DNA from: CAZTAO01 sp964611645
GTDB taxonomy: Bacteria; Armatimonadota; UBA5829
Direction of reading: 5' to 3'
Length of the DNA: 64,000 nt
NCBI GenBank assembly: GCA_964611645.1
Contig: CAZTAO010000003.1
Span: 62,001-126,000, forward strand
Positions within the stretch are counted from its first letter, which is position 1, and the number at the start of each line of letters is the position of its first letter. This document shows positions 50,372 through 59,010 of this stretch, piece by piece. The translations under genes were made by a program, and so were the position numbers. Under the pieces are notes generated by a model that had not been told where the DNA came from, made no database searches, and saw nothing but the letters and a program-made list of their open reading frames with translations.

Positions 50372-51100
50372 TTATGTCTTTACGTGTTTCCCTCTGTACT
50401 TGAACCGCCATATGGCTACGATTAACAAGAGCACGCAGACTCCTAACTCTCTGCCCACGGCTGTCTGTTCCTGCGCCATCGAACTGCTCTCGTGTACTCG
50501 GATTGCGGCACTCCACCTGGATATGCCTAGTGAGGCGATTCCAAGGTACACGTTCCAGAAATTTGCTGCCTCAAACGCAGAGTCATCCCCAGACACTCTG
50601 GACTTGTCATACAACAAGTTCATTCCCTTGATACCTGCTGTATAGTCATACCACTCGTGTGGTTGCCCAGAGTAGTGACCGGAGTCCGTCTTGGGTGCAA
50701 GTGAATACTGGCTTGCGGACGCTATGACGCCATAGCCGTAGCCCAGAAATCCACCGGCGAACTGCACACACAGAACAAACAGCAAGACCGCCGGCAGCCT
50801 ATGTAGCCGAATTCCGAGGCGTCGGTTCAGGTCGAAGAAAGAGCCGCCGAGGACTAGTAGTGCAACAATCAGCCCCCAGCCCATGCCATTTGACGTCGTG
50901 GTCGCCAATGTTCGGCTGACTCCGTCAACACTCATTCCTCGGATCATTAGGCTATCATTGCCGACTAGCAATTGGAAGGGAGACCACTTAATAAGAGCGG
51001 TCAATACACCATACGCTGCCAAGACTGCACACGCCAAGACTACGCCGCTCTGTCTGCCACGACCCAATTCAAGCTTCAAGATTACCATCCTCCGCGACAA
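50372..51100 (-). CDS. Unknown membrane protein
   Basis: 242 aa, not recognised. Predicted membrane spans near residues 19-37, 73-92, 100-125 and 215-235, with a polar loop 'APKTDSGHYSGQPHEWYDYTAGIKGMNLLYDKSRVSGDDSAFEAA' region between the third and fourth that should be outside. TTG at 51100 has CCGGAGC upstream; the ATG at 51088 abuts GGAGG too closely. Last of four minus-strand genes that appear co-transcribed. Ends convergently with tspO across a 165-bp spacer that shows nothing clear. Confidence 0.7.
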   Translation of the reverse strand: MSRRMVILKLELGRGRQSGVVLACAVLAAYGVLTALIKWSPFQLLVGNDSLMIRGMSVDGVSRTLATTTSNGMGWGLIVALLVLGGSFFDLNRRLGIRLHRLPAVLLFVLCVQFAGGFLGYGYGVIASASQYSLAPKTDSGHYSGQPHEWYDYTAGIKGMNLLYDKSRVSGDDSAFEAANFWNVYLGIASLGISRWSAAIRVHESSSMAQEQTAVGRELGVCVLLLIVAIWRFKYRGKHVKT

Positions 51101-51161
51101 AAGCTCCGGTGCCAGAATCCATATACCGAGTTGGATACCAGGTGTTGCGAAGCATTACCCT

Positions 51162-51707
51162 CTACTTGTAGACCTTGCCGATGCCTGCCTTGACCCAGTC
51201 AACCCAGTCCTCCCGGGTGACTGCCATCGCAACTATGGACTTTGCATCGCCTGTACTAAACCACTCAGAACTCTTGTACTCCAAGTTGGAGAACCCCCAC
51301 CTACCCGACTTGGGAATGCAATATAGCGACACTTGGTCGAGCGGGTACTCCGCCTTGCCCTTGTCCGTATCCCCGCTAAGCACCGCCGAGAAGCTCATTA
51401 TCCCGGCACGTAGCGTCGCCCCCTCTTCTACTGTCTCGCCCATCAGGCAACTGACATCACCCGTACCGACCTGAATAGTGAGGCGTCTAGCCAAACCATA
51501 TCCCCCATCCGCATCGCTCAGGTGCGACGGGTTCTCTCTAAGCACTTCGTGGAGCCGCGCGGCAAATCGCTCGAAGCTGACCTTTGGGTTGGCCAGTATC
51601 TCCCGCTGGTTCGCTTCCGCTTGCTGCCGCGCCTTCTCTGACCGTTGCCCTGAAGCGCAGCCAACCATCAGAACAGTGACGAGCAAACAACACATGACCC
51701 TTATCAC
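51162..51707 (-). CDS. Unknown lipoprotein
   Basis: 181 aa. Start at GTG 51707 because AAGGAGG lies 6 nt upstream and this gives a short lipoprotein signal 'MIRVMCCLLVTVLMVGC' with the lipobox Cys at 17; the frame itself extends to 51800. The mature part has a helical segment 'RSEKARQQAEANQREIL' then a mixed domain with two Cys ('VSCLMGE', 'SLYCIPKSG') and ends 'WVDWVKAGIGKVYK'. Family unknown; probably a membrane-anchored periplasmic protein. Confidence 0.8.
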   Translation of the reverse strand: MIRVMCCLLVTVLMVGCASGQRSEKARQQAEANQREILANPKVSFERFAARLHEVLRENPSHLSDADGGYGLARRLTIQVGTGDVSCLMGETVEEGATLRAGIMSFSAVLSGDTDKGKAEYPLDQVSLYCIPKSGRWGFSNLEYKSSEWFSTGDAKSIVAMAVTREDWVDWVKAGIGKVYK

Positions 51708-51765
51708 GATTGCCTCCTTAGCTCGGAAACTCGTCTCAGAATGCTCCGCAGCTTCCGCTGCTAGC

Positions 51766-52104
51766 TCAACTGCCGCCAGTAGGTTGTGTTCCGCCCGCAT
51801 TCCGACGCGCTAGTGCTTGATCTATGGCGGCCGTGAATGGTCGCCATATGTTCGGGAAGTACTGGAAGTGCCAGTCGCCTTCGGTTGTCTCAATCGTGAG
51901 CCATCTTAACCCGAACGCCCACAGCAGGCACACTACGGGCCACAATGGCAAAATGATCCACAGCAAGTCCGGCCACCAAAGAACCCGCAAGCGATAGCCT
52001 TTGAGGCTCTCAATTGGACAGTGCCTTTTGCCGATCGTTACTCCCCTGTCGGAGACTCGCAAGCCGCCCATCTGTCTCTCGTAGAATATCTCTTCACCGT
52101 TCAT
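51766..52104 (-). CDS. Small membrane protein with a PH-like fold outline
   Basis: 112 aa. 'VSDRGVTIGKRHCPIESLKGYRLRVLWW', a hydrophobic hairpin 'PDLLWIILPLWPVVCLLWAFGLRWL', and 'TIETTEGDWHFQYFPNIWRPFTAAIDQAL' resemble DUF6232-type proteins (a membrane hairpin inside a small beta domain). AGGAGGAGTCG precedes the ATG. Role unknown. Confidence 0.75.
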   Translation of the reverse strand: MNGEEIFYERQMGGLRVSDRGVTIGKRHCPIESLKGYRLRVLWWPDLLWIILPLWPVVCLLWAFGLRWLTIETTEGDWHFQYFPNIWRPFTAAIDQALARRNAGGTQPTGGS

Positions 52105-52290
52105 CGACTCCTCCTGTCACACGCGCTTGCCAGCGATTGCCTCGGTAACCCGTACCGTCACGGTCGTGCGCCCTGCCAGAACAAACACAGAAGGCTCAGT
52201 ACCACACCCGGTGGTCTGCGCGAATTCCCAACGCCCACTGACTACTTCCACAACCCCCAAGATTTCCCTTCTACTGCTTCGTTCCCGCCT

Positions 52291-52875
52291 TCACTCCCCC
52301 TCCACCTTCGCGCTGTCCAATTGCCCTTGGGTCAGGTTTTCTGCGTGGTCGAGGCTGGCTCCGGTTAGTTTGGCGTCGGTGAGGTCTGCTCGGTATAGGT
52401 CGGCGCCGTCGAACTCGGCGTTGGTCAGGTTGGCGTAGGTGAGTTCCGCGCGGCTCAGGTCTGCGCAGTCCAGAAAGGCATTTGTGAGGTTGGCCCCTAT
52501 CAGGCTGGCACGAGTGAGGTCCGCCCCTATCAGGATGGCTCCTGTGAGGTTGGCGTTGATCAGGAGAGCGCGGGTGAGGTTTGCGTCGGTGAGGCAAGCT
52601 CCGACCAGAACCGCATTGTCGAGCGCGGCATTAGAGAGGTTGGCTCCCATCAGCTTTGCGCCGGATAAGTCGCAGCCAATAAGAACGGCCCCGGAAAGAT
52701 TGGCCTGGCATAGATCACGGCCGGAAAGGTCCGTGCCGGTCAAGTCGACCTCGGATAGATCAGCTCCGGCCAAGTCCGCGCCAAGCGGCCACCTGTATCC
52801 TCGCACTTCTTTTCTCAGCGCTGCTCTCTCCTGGAACAATTCTGTACCACTGATAATCACTTCGACGGACATCAC
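52291..52875 (-). CDS. Pentapeptide-repeat protein
   Basis: 194 aa. From about residue 33 to 180 it is almost entirely A(D/N)LxG-type pentapeptides ('GADLAGADLSEVDLTGTDLSG...'), which fold as a right-handed quadrilateral beta helix. Members include the DNA-mimic Qnr/MfpA proteins, but the motif alone does not give function. There is no signal peptide. AAAGGTG overlaps the region of the tandem Met start at 52875/52872. A 186-bp spacer to the next gene has nothing clear. Confidence 0.92.
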   Translation of the reverse strand: MMSVEVIISGTELFQERAALRKEVRGYRWPLGADLAGADLSEVDLTGTDLSGRDLCQANLSGAVLIGCDLSGAKLMGANLSNAALDNAVLVGACLTDANLTRALLINANLTGAILIGADLTRASLIGANLTNAFLDCADLSRAELTYANLTNAEFDGADLYRADLTDAKLTGASLDHAENLTQGQLDSAKVEGE

Positions 52876-52894
52876 CTTTTAACCTGCACGACAC

Positions 52895-52932
52895 TCACAT
52901 CCCCCTTACCCCCTTCAAAAGGGGGAATTGGG
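52895..52932. repeat. Partial copy of the 131-bp element
   Basis: TCACATCCCCCTTACCCCCT then TCAAAAGGGGGAATTGGG: one terminal arm plus the subterminal arm of the 42819 element. The rest of the spacer up to 53203 has a CTCTCTAACTCTCTCCCCCA/GGAGAGAG palindrome (about 52979-53010) and no gene. Confidence 0.75.
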
Positions 52933-53203
52933 TTTGTTGCGCAATTGCTGACTTCGGCTACAAGCATTACGCTCCGCCCTCTCTCTAACTCTCTCCCCCA
53001 GGAGAGAGGACTAGGACTGTCCCTGGCTGTTCACGCAGTGCTCCACCATCAAACCCTCCAGCCATCAAACCCTGCAAAACTGCCATACGCTATCAGCTAT
53101 AAGCCATAGGCTGGTTTGACACATACCCCCCCAAACTCGCATAATATCTAGCGGTACGAGCTTCGCTTTTGCAGGCGTTTGCTCACGTGTGAGGTGTAGT
53201 CCA

Positions 53204-54310
53204 GTGGCCATTCCCATAGCTAACCCCAAAGTCCAGAACCTGGCGATCAAGGCTGAGCTTGCTGCGGCGGTTGATGAGGTCCTTGAATCCTGCCATTTCA
53301 TACTTGGCGAGAACGTGACCCTGCTGGAGCAGGAGATTGCGCGGTACTGCGCGGCGTCTCACGGCGTTGCAGTCAACAGCGGCACCGACGCCCTCGTGAT
53401 CGCTCTTGCGGCCAACGGCATCGGCCCGGGGGATGAGGTCATCACCACGCCCTTCACGTTTGTGGCGACCGCCGAGGCGATAATGATAGTCGGGGCGAAG
53501 CCGGTGTTTGCGGACATCGACCCCAAGACATTCAACCTCGACCCCAATTGCATCGCCGACAAGATCACAACCAAGACCAGGGCCATCCTGCCAGTGCACC
53601 TCTATGGCCAGTGCGCGGACACCGACGCCATCGATTCCATCGCCCGAACCCACGGACTCAAGGTCATCTACGACGGCGCGCAGGCAATCGGCTCGAAGCG
53701 CCACGGCAAGGGGATCGGGGAGTTCGGCGACGCTGCGACCCTGAGCTTCTTCCCGACCAAGAACCTGGGCGGGTGCGGGGACGGCGGGATGGTGCTGGCC
53801 AACTCGGACGAAGTTGCGGCGGCGGCGAAGATGTACAGGTTCCACGGAATGGACGCCACCTACAGCTACGAAAAAGTCGGCTACTGCAGCAGGCTCGACG
53901 AGATCCAGGCCGCGCTGCTGAGAGTGAAACTCAAGTATATCGACGCATGGAACGCAGGCCGCCGGGCCAACGCGGCTTACTATATAGAGAAGATGTCGGA
54001 CCTGCCGATCCAGCTTCCGATCCCGGACCCGGAAAACTTCCACATCTACCACCAGTTCACCCTCCGGTTTGGCAAGCGTGACCAGCTCAAAGCCAAGCTG
54101 GCGGAGTTGGGAGTGGGGAGTGGAGTCTATTACCCAAGTCCGCTGCATGTCCAGAAGGCTTATGCGAACCTGGGATACAAGCAAGGCGATTTCCCGGAGT
54201 CGGAGAAGGCGGCACTGGAGTGCCTGAGCCTCCCGGTCTTCCCGGAACTCCCGCCGGATGACAGAAACACAGTGGCTGAGGCTGTGGTGCAGAGTGTGAA
54301 GGAACTGTAA
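53204..54310 (+). CDS. DegT/DnrJ/EryC1/StrS-family sugar aminotransferase
   Basis: 368 aa PLP enzyme that aminates keto-sugar nucleotides. K186 in 'LSFFPTKNLGGCGDGGMV' is the Schiff-base Lys; 'VNSGTDALVIALAANGIGPGDEVITTPFTFVATAEAI' and 'VIYDGAQAIGSKRHGK' are family motifs, and 'YSYEKVGYCSRLDEIQAALLRVKL' follows. GTG at 53204 is preferred (GAGGTG 7 nt upstream) over a GTG at 53189 that would itself contain the ribosome site. Probably makes an amino sugar for a surface polymer, with the nucleotidyltransferase and WecG-like gene nearby. Confidence 0.95.
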   Translation: MAIPIANPKVQNLAIKAELAAAVDEVLESCHFILGENVTLLEQEIARYCAASHGVAVNSGTDALVIALAANGIGPGDEVITTPFTFVATAEAIMIVGAKPVFADIDPKTFNLDPNCIADKITTKTRAILPVHLYGQCADTDAIDSIARTHGLKVIYDGAQAIGSKRHGKGIGEFGDAATLSFFPTKNLGGCGDGGMVLANSDEVAAAAKMYRFHGMDATYSYEKVGYCSRLDEIQAALLRVKLKYIDAWNAGRRANAAYYIEKMSDLPIQLPIPDPENFHIYHQFTLRFGKRDQLKAKLAELGVGSGVYYPSPLHVQKAYANLGYKQGDFPESEKAALECLSLPVFPELPPDDRNTVAEAVVQSVKEL

Positions 54311-54540
54311 TTCTCTCTCCCGGGGGAGAGAGCTAGAGAGAGGGCGCTCTGTATCAATAAGGTATATGGCTGCGGGAACTCAGAATGCGTAGTATTGAGA
54401 AGCCAGTGCAGGTAGTCGTTCCCGCAGCATAGCAAAAACCCACCCTACCCTCCCTTGTCAGGGAGGAAGACGACGACGAGACCGCCTGCGGTCTTACCCC
54501 CTGATAAGGGGGCGCGGGGGGTTTGTGTAATGACATTTCA
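54311..54540. repeat. Palindrome-rich spacer
   Basis: CTCTCTCCC/GGGGGAGAGAG just after the DegT stop (54313-54333), CCCTCCCTTGTCAGGGAGG (54447-54465), ACCGCCTGCGGT (54481-54492) and CCCCCTGATAAGGGGG (54497-54512) are consecutive perfect or near-perfect inverted repeats. No gene. Confidence 0.7.
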
Positions 54541-54556
54541 TCGGAGGTAATGCCCC

Positions 54557-55624
54557 TTGAAGGCTATGATACTCGCGGCGGGGGTTGGGTCCCGGTTGGA
54601 CCCGCTTACCCGCAAAGTACCAAAACCGATGGTGCCGATAGTCAATAAGCCGGTTATGGAGCATATAGTCGGCAACCTGGCGAAGTGCGGTTTTCGGGAT
54701 GTGATGGTGAACGTGCACTACCTCGGCGACCAGATTATGGACTACTTCGGCGATGGCTCCAAGTGGGACATCCATATCCACTACTCGGTAGAAGACCAGC
54801 TTTGGGGCGATGCGGGAAGCGTGAAGCGGTGCGAGGACTTCTTCGACGAGCAGACATTCCTGGTAGTCGGAGGAGATGACCTCACCGACATCGACTTCGG
54901 CAGGCTGGTGCGCCATCACCAGGAGAAGAAAGCGCTCGCAACAATTGCGCTTTCGCTGGTGGAGGAGCCATCCGAGTACGGTATAGCCCTTCTCAATGAC
55001 AAGGGCCGCATCACCCGATTTCTCGAGAAGCCCAAGGGTGAGGTGATCTTCTCCAATTCCGCGAACACCGGCATCTATGTCTTCGACAAAAGCGTTTTGG
55101 AGCTCATACCAAAGGGCACCAAGTATGGCCTGGGAGCAAACCTGCTCCCTCTGCTGCTCGAGCAGAAGTCCCGGTTTTATGGGTTCTTGACCTCCGGCTA
55201 CTGGAAAGATGTCGGGAGCCTGCGTGAGTATCACCAGGCCCACCACGATGCCCTCAGTGGGCGAGTGGACATCAAGCTGCCGGTCCCGGAGAAACGCAAG
55301 TATGTGTGGATGGGGGAGAACGTGGAAATTGACCCCTCCGCCGAAATAGGCTATCCTGTGGTGATAGGAAACAACTGCAAGATAGGCAAAGGCGCCAAAC
55401 TCCTGGAGTATTCCGTGCTGGGTGACGGCTGTATTCTGGAGGAGGGCGCTGTTGTGAGCTGCAGCATCCTCTGGCAGGGCGCAAGCGTGCTCAAGGACAC
55501 GATGCTTCAACGCTGCGTGGTTGGTGACAACTGCGCAGTCAAATCCAACGCGGCAGTATTCGATGGAGTCATAGTAGACCCCACAAGACGCAACACCGCA
55601 AACGGCGAAAAGCCCGCTGCGTAG
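54557..55624 (+). CDS. Sugar-phosphate nucleotidyltransferase with left-handed beta-helix tail
   Basis: 355 aa. 'MKAMILAAGVGSRLDPLTRKVPKPMVPIVNKP' is the nucleotide-binding signature of NDP-sugar pyrophosphorylases; 'VVGGDDLTDID' and 'FLEKPKG' follow. From about residue 255, 'MGENVEIDPSAEIGYPVVIGNNCKIGKGAKLLEYSVLGDGCILEEGAVV' is hexapeptide-repeat helix as in GlmU or GMPP-type enzymes. Glucose- or mannose-1-phosphate are plausible substrates. TTG at 54557 with GGAGG 9 nt upstream. Confidence 0.93.
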   Translation: MKAMILAAGVGSRLDPLTRKVPKPMVPIVNKPVMEHIVGNLAKCGFRDVMVNVHYLGDQIMDYFGDGSKWDIHIHYSVEDQLWGDAGSVKRCEDFFDEQTFLVVGGDDLTDIDFGRLVRHHQEKKALATIALSLVEEPSEYGIALLNDKGRITRFLEKPKGEVIFSNSANTGIYVFDKSVLELIPKGTKYGLGANLLPLLLEQKSRFYGFLTSGYWKDVGSLREYHQAHHDALSGRVDIKLPVPEKRKYVWMGENVEIDPSAEIGYPVVIGNNCKIGKGAKLLEYSVLGDGCILEEGAVVSCSILWQGASVLKDTMLQRCVVGDNCAVKSNAAVFDGVIVDPTRRNTANGEKPAA

Positions 55625-55701
55625 ACCTGACACGAAGAAACGGAATCACGAAAGCACGAAATACTGAGAACACGAAAAGGTAATATCGAGGGAAGACGTA
55701 A

Positions 55702-55813
55702 CTCCCTCTCCCCGCAGGGAGAGGGTGGGGGTGAGGTTCTTCTAACGTAGGATTGTGCACGACTGACAGGTGAGAAGAACCGCCCCCTAGCCCCCTCCTA
55801 GCGAGGAGGGGGG
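55702..55813. repeat. Composite palindromic repeat, copy 1 (upstream of ahcY)
   Basis: CTCCCTCTCCCCGCAGGGAG then GTGAGGTTCTTC, a variable centre, GAAGAACCGCCCCCTA and CCCCCTCCTAGCGAGGAGGG. Outer hairpins surround an inner GGTTCTTC/GAAGAACC pair. Copies 2 and 3 are at 58869 and 60091. Before it, 55630-55680 has CACGAAAGCACGAAATACTG (10-nt period), and after it TATCCTGTCCATCCTGTATA. Confidence 0.8.
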
Positions 55814-55889
55814 AATACATATCCTGTCCATCCTGTATATCGATGTTGATTCTCGTGCTTCCTCGTACAACAACCACCACGGAGGCGAA

Positions 55890-57146
55890 ATGAACTACGA
55901 CGTTAAAGACATCTCCCTTGCGGCAAAGGGCAAGCTTCGAATAGAGTACGCCGAGCAGGAAATGCCTGTTCTTCGGCTGATCAAAGAGCGCTTTGAGAAA
56001 GAGAAACCCCTCAAGGGCGTGACGCTGGCGGCGTGCTTGCACGTGACCACCGAGACCGCCAACCTCGCCATCACCCTCAAGGCCGGCGGCGCGAATGTGT
56101 ATCTGTGCGCATCCAACCCGCTTTCCACCCAGGATGACGTTGCGGCTGCGCTGGTGAAAGAATACGGAATATCCACATTCGCCATCAAGGGCGAGGATAA
56201 CGACACCTACTACAAGCACATCAACGCATCCTTGGATGCCAAACCCAGTATTACAATGGACGACGGCGCGGACACGGTGGGCATTATCCACTCAAGCCGC
56301 CGAGACCTCATTCCTGGGATTGTCGGCGGCACGGAAGAGACCACAACCGGCGTCATCAGGCTGCGAAGCATGGAGCGCGACGGAGTGTTGGCCTACCCCA
56401 TCATTGCCGTCAACGATGCCGACACCAAGCACCTCTTCGACAACCGCTACGGCACCGGCCAGAGCACCTTGGACGGCATCCTGCGGGCGACCAACGTGCT
56501 GTTCGCGGGCAAGGTCTTCGTGGTTGCCGGATACGGCTACTGCGGCAAGGGCCTCGCAATGCGCGCCAAGGGTCAGGGATCAAGAGTGGTTGTCTGCGAA
56601 GTTCTCCCGGTTAGAGCGCTTGAGGCTGTTATGGACGGCTTCGAGGTTATGACGATGGCTGAGGCCGCCAAGATCGGCGACATCTTCTGCACGGTCACCG
56701 GCGACATCCACGTCATCCGCGGAGAGCACTTCGCCTCTATGAAAGACGGCGCGATTGTTGCCAACTCCGGCCATTTCAACGTCGAACTCGATATTCCCGC
56801 GCTTGAGGGGCTTGCCAAGAGCAGGCGCCAGGTTCGAGAGTTCGCGGAGGAGTTCACTCTTCCCAGCGGCAACAGGGTCTACCTGCTCGGAGAAGGCCGA
56901 CTGGTCAACCTTGCAGCCGCCGAAGGTCACCCGGCAAGCGTGATGGATATGAGCTTTGCCAACCAGTCGCTGTGCGCGGAGTATATGTTCCAGCACCACA
57001 GCGAGCTTGAGAAGAAAGTCTACGTGGTCCCCAAGGACATCGACGAGAACATCTCCCTGCTCAAGCTGCGGTCCATGGACATCACAATAGACACCCTCAC
57101 CGACGAGCAGATCAAGTACCTGGCGAGTTGGGAAGAGGGCACTTAG
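55890..57146 (+). CDS. ahcY: Adenosylhomocysteinase
   Basis: 418 aa NAD-dependent enzyme that splits S-adenosylhomocysteine into homocysteine and adenosine, relieving product inhibition of methyltransferases. 'LAACLHVTTETANLAITLKAGGANVYLCASNPLSTQDDVAAAL', 'GGTEETTTGVIRL', 'NRYGTGQSTLDGILRATN', the Rossmann loop 'VVAGYGYCGKGLAMRAKG' and 'ANSGHFNVELD' are all standard. It is the shorter, insertion-lacking form. ACGGAGGCG lies 6 nt before the ATG. It fits with RsmH and other SAM users but may also support one-carbon genes nearby. Confidence 0.97.
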   Translation: MNYDVKDISLAAKGKLRIEYAEQEMPVLRLIKERFEKEKPLKGVTLAACLHVTTETANLAITLKAGGANVYLCASNPLSTQDDVAAALVKEYGISTFAIKGEDNDTYYKHINASLDAKPSITMDDGADTVGIIHSSRRDLIPGIVGGTEETTTGVIRLRSMERDGVLAYPIIAVNDADTKHLFDNRYGTGQSTLDGILRATNVLFAGKVFVVAGYGYCGKGLAMRAKGQGSRVVVCEVLPVRALEAVMDGFEVMTMAEAAKIGDIFCTVTGDIHVIRGEHFASMKDGAIVANSGHFNVELDIPALEGLAKSRRQVREFAEEFTLPSGNRVYLLGEGRLVNLAAAEGHPASVMDMSFANQSLCAEYMFQHHSELEKKVYVVPKDIDENISLLKLRSMDITIDTLTDEQIKYLASWEEGT

Positions 57147-57166
57147 TTTTGCTGGAGCACACAGAA

Positions 57167-57949
57167 ATGGACAAGCCGAAGGCTGGAGCAGGCGCTCTGG
57201 AAGCCTTTGAAGAGATACACATCCTCGGATGCAAGGTCCACAGTGTAACCATGGCCCAGACTATGGAGGCGGCGAAACGCTTCATTGAAAGCGGCAAGGC
57301 GCATTATATAGTCACCGCCGACTCTTCCGGAATCGTGAATGCTCAGGAGGACGATGAGTTCCGGAGGATCATCAACTCTGCGGACCTCGTTACTCCAGAC
57401 AGCATGGGAATACTGATTGGCGCGCGCCTAGTGGGGACGCCTGTGCCTGAACGAGTCAGCGGAGTGGATATTGCCCACGACCTCTGTGAAATGGCCGCAG
57501 AGGAGGGCTTTGGCGTCTACCTGCTCGGAGCCGCACCGGGCGTGGCCGAGGAAGCAGCGGACAAGTTGAAAGCCAAGTTCCCCGGGCTGAAGATCGCAGG
57601 CACGCATCACGGCTACTTCTCTACTGAGGAGGAACCGGAAGTTATCGAGCAGATCGCCAAGTCGGGAGCGCGGGTGTTGTTTGTAGCCATGGGAATACCC
57701 AAGCAGGAAAAGCTCATTGTCGCACATTTGGACAGGCTGAATGTAGGCGTGGCTATGGGCGTTGGGGGGTCATTGGATGTGCTCAGCGGGCGTATCGATC
57801 GTGCTCCTATATGGATGCGGAAGCACGGGCTGGAGTGGCTCTACAGACTCAGCCAGGACCCCAAGAAGATTCACAAAGTGGCCGTGCTGCCCAAGTTCCT
57901 TGCCATGGCGCTGAGAGAGAAGTGGTTTGGGGGTAAGTCTTATGTCTGA
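57167..57949 (+). CDS. WecG/TagA/CpsF-family glycosyltransferase
   Basis: About 260 aa. 'HYIVTADSSGIVNAQEDDEFRRIINSADLVTPDSMGILIGARL', 'ERVSGVDIAHDLCEMAAEEGFGVYLLGAAPGVAEEAADKLKAKFPGLKIAGTHHGYF' and 'VLFVAMGIPKQEKLIVAHLDRLNVGVAMGVGGSLDVLSG' span the GT26 family, which moves N-acetylmannosamine-type sugars onto lipid-linked acceptors. The catalytic Asp region 'TPDSMG' is kept. ATG at 57167 is taken; TTG at 57149 with AGAGGG upstream is equally possible. Overlaps the next gene by 8 nt. Confidence 0.93.
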   Translation: MDKPKAGAGALEAFEEIHILGCKVHSVTMAQTMEAAKRFIESGKAHYIVTADSSGIVNAQEDDEFRRIINSADLVTPDSMGILIGARLVGTPVPERVSGVDIAHDLCEMAAEEGFGVYLLGAAPGVAEEAADKLKAKFPGLKIAGTHHGYFSTEEEPEVIEQIAKSGARVLFVAMGIPKQEKLIVAHLDRLNVGVAMGVGGSLDVLSGRIDRAPIWMRKHGLEWLYRLSQDPKKIHKVAVLPKFLAMALREKWFGGKSYV

Positions 57950-58868
57950 AACACGCGAAAACGTTCTCATAGTAGGCAGCGTGGCCCTGGATTCGGTGGA
58001 AACGCCGCACGGCAGGGTTGACAGGGCGCTGGGCGGGGCGGCCGTGTATTCAGGGGTCGCGGCAAGTTTCTTCACGCCGGTGAGAGTGGTTGGGGTGGTG
58101 GGAGAAGACTTCCCTCAGGAGCACCTTGACTACCTGCTTTCGCGCGGTATCGACCTGCGCGGGATCCAAGTCGCGAGCGGCAAGACCTTCTACTGGGCCG
58201 GCTCCTACGAAGGCAGCATGGACCAGGCTCAGACGCTCACAACCGAGCTCAACGTCTTCCAGGACTTCAAACCCAGGCTCCCGGAAGACTATAAGGCCAG
58301 CAAGTACGTATTCCTCGCTAACATCGACCCGGAACTGCAGCTTGAGGTCTTGGCGCAGACGCCGGACACCAAGCTGGTCGGCTGCGACACCATGAACTAC
58401 TGGATCACCGGCAAGCGGGACGCGCTGCTGGAGGTGCTGAAGAGGGTGGACGTGGCGTTCCTGAACGACGCCGAGGCCAAGATGCTGGTGGGCGAGAGCA
58501 ACCTCACGACAGCAGCAAGGCGCATCCAGGAGCTTGGGCCGAAGTATGTGGTGATCAAGAAGGGCGAGCACGGCGCGCTGATGTACTGCGGGATAGATAG
58601 CTGCTTCGCCGCCGCGTCCTACCCGCTGACCAAAGTGATCGACCCGACAGGCGCGGGAGACAGTTTCGCGGGCGGTTTTATGGGCTATATGGCGACTGCG
58701 GGGGTGGTGGATGAGTCCAACATGCGCAAGGCTGTGATATACGGCAGCACAATGGCGTCATTCAACGTCCAGGACTTCAGCCTCGAACGCTTCAAACGCC
58801 TCACACCTGAAGAGATCAACTCAAGATACGAAGAGTTCAAACGATTGATGTCTTTTGAGGGTGGGTAA
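57942..58868 (+). CDS. PfkB-family carbohydrate kinase
   Basis: 308 aa ribokinase fold. N-terminal 'VLIVGSVALDSVETPHGRVDRALGGAAVYSGVAASFF' contains the Gly-Gly substrate motif; 'VIDPTGAGDSFAGGFMGYMA' is the PfkB second signature with the catalytic Asp. Substrate could be a sugar or nucleoside; adenosine from AhcY two genes upstream is a reasonable but unproven candidate. ATG at 57942 lies 8 nt inside the glycosyltransferase gene with GGGGG upstream. Confidence 0.93.
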   Translation: MSETRENVLIVGSVALDSVETPHGRVDRALGGAAVYSGVAASFFTPVRVVGVVGEDFPQEHLDYLLSRGIDLRGIQVASGKTFYWAGSYEGSMDQAQTLTTELNVFQDFKPRLPEDYKASKYVFLANIDPELQLEVLAQTPDTKLVGCDTMNYWITGKRDALLEVLKRVDVAFLNDAEAKMLVGESNLTTAARRIQELGPKYVVIKKGEHGALMYCGIDSCFAAASYPLTKVIDPTGAGDSFAGGFMGYMATAGVVDESNMRKAVIYGSTMASFNVQDFSLERFKRLTPEEINSRYEEFKRLMSFEGG

Positions 58869-58983
58869 CCCCCTCGCCCACCGCAGTGGGAGAGGGCTGG
58901 GGTGAGGGAACTCCTAGCGTAGCGTCGTACACATCTGTCGCGTCAGAAGAACCGCCCCCTAACCCCATCCTGGCGTGGAGGGG
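58869..58983. repeat. Composite palindromic repeat, copy 2
   Basis: Same order as the 55702 copy: CCCCCTCGCCC...GTGGGAGAGGG, GGGGTGAGGGAACTCCTAGC, then CAGAAGAACCGCCCCCTAAC and a CCATCCTGGCGTGGAGGGG end. Fills the spacer before the UroD-like gene. Confidence 0.8.
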
Positions 58984-59010
58984 AAATTGCTGTCATAACG
59001 GAGACACACC

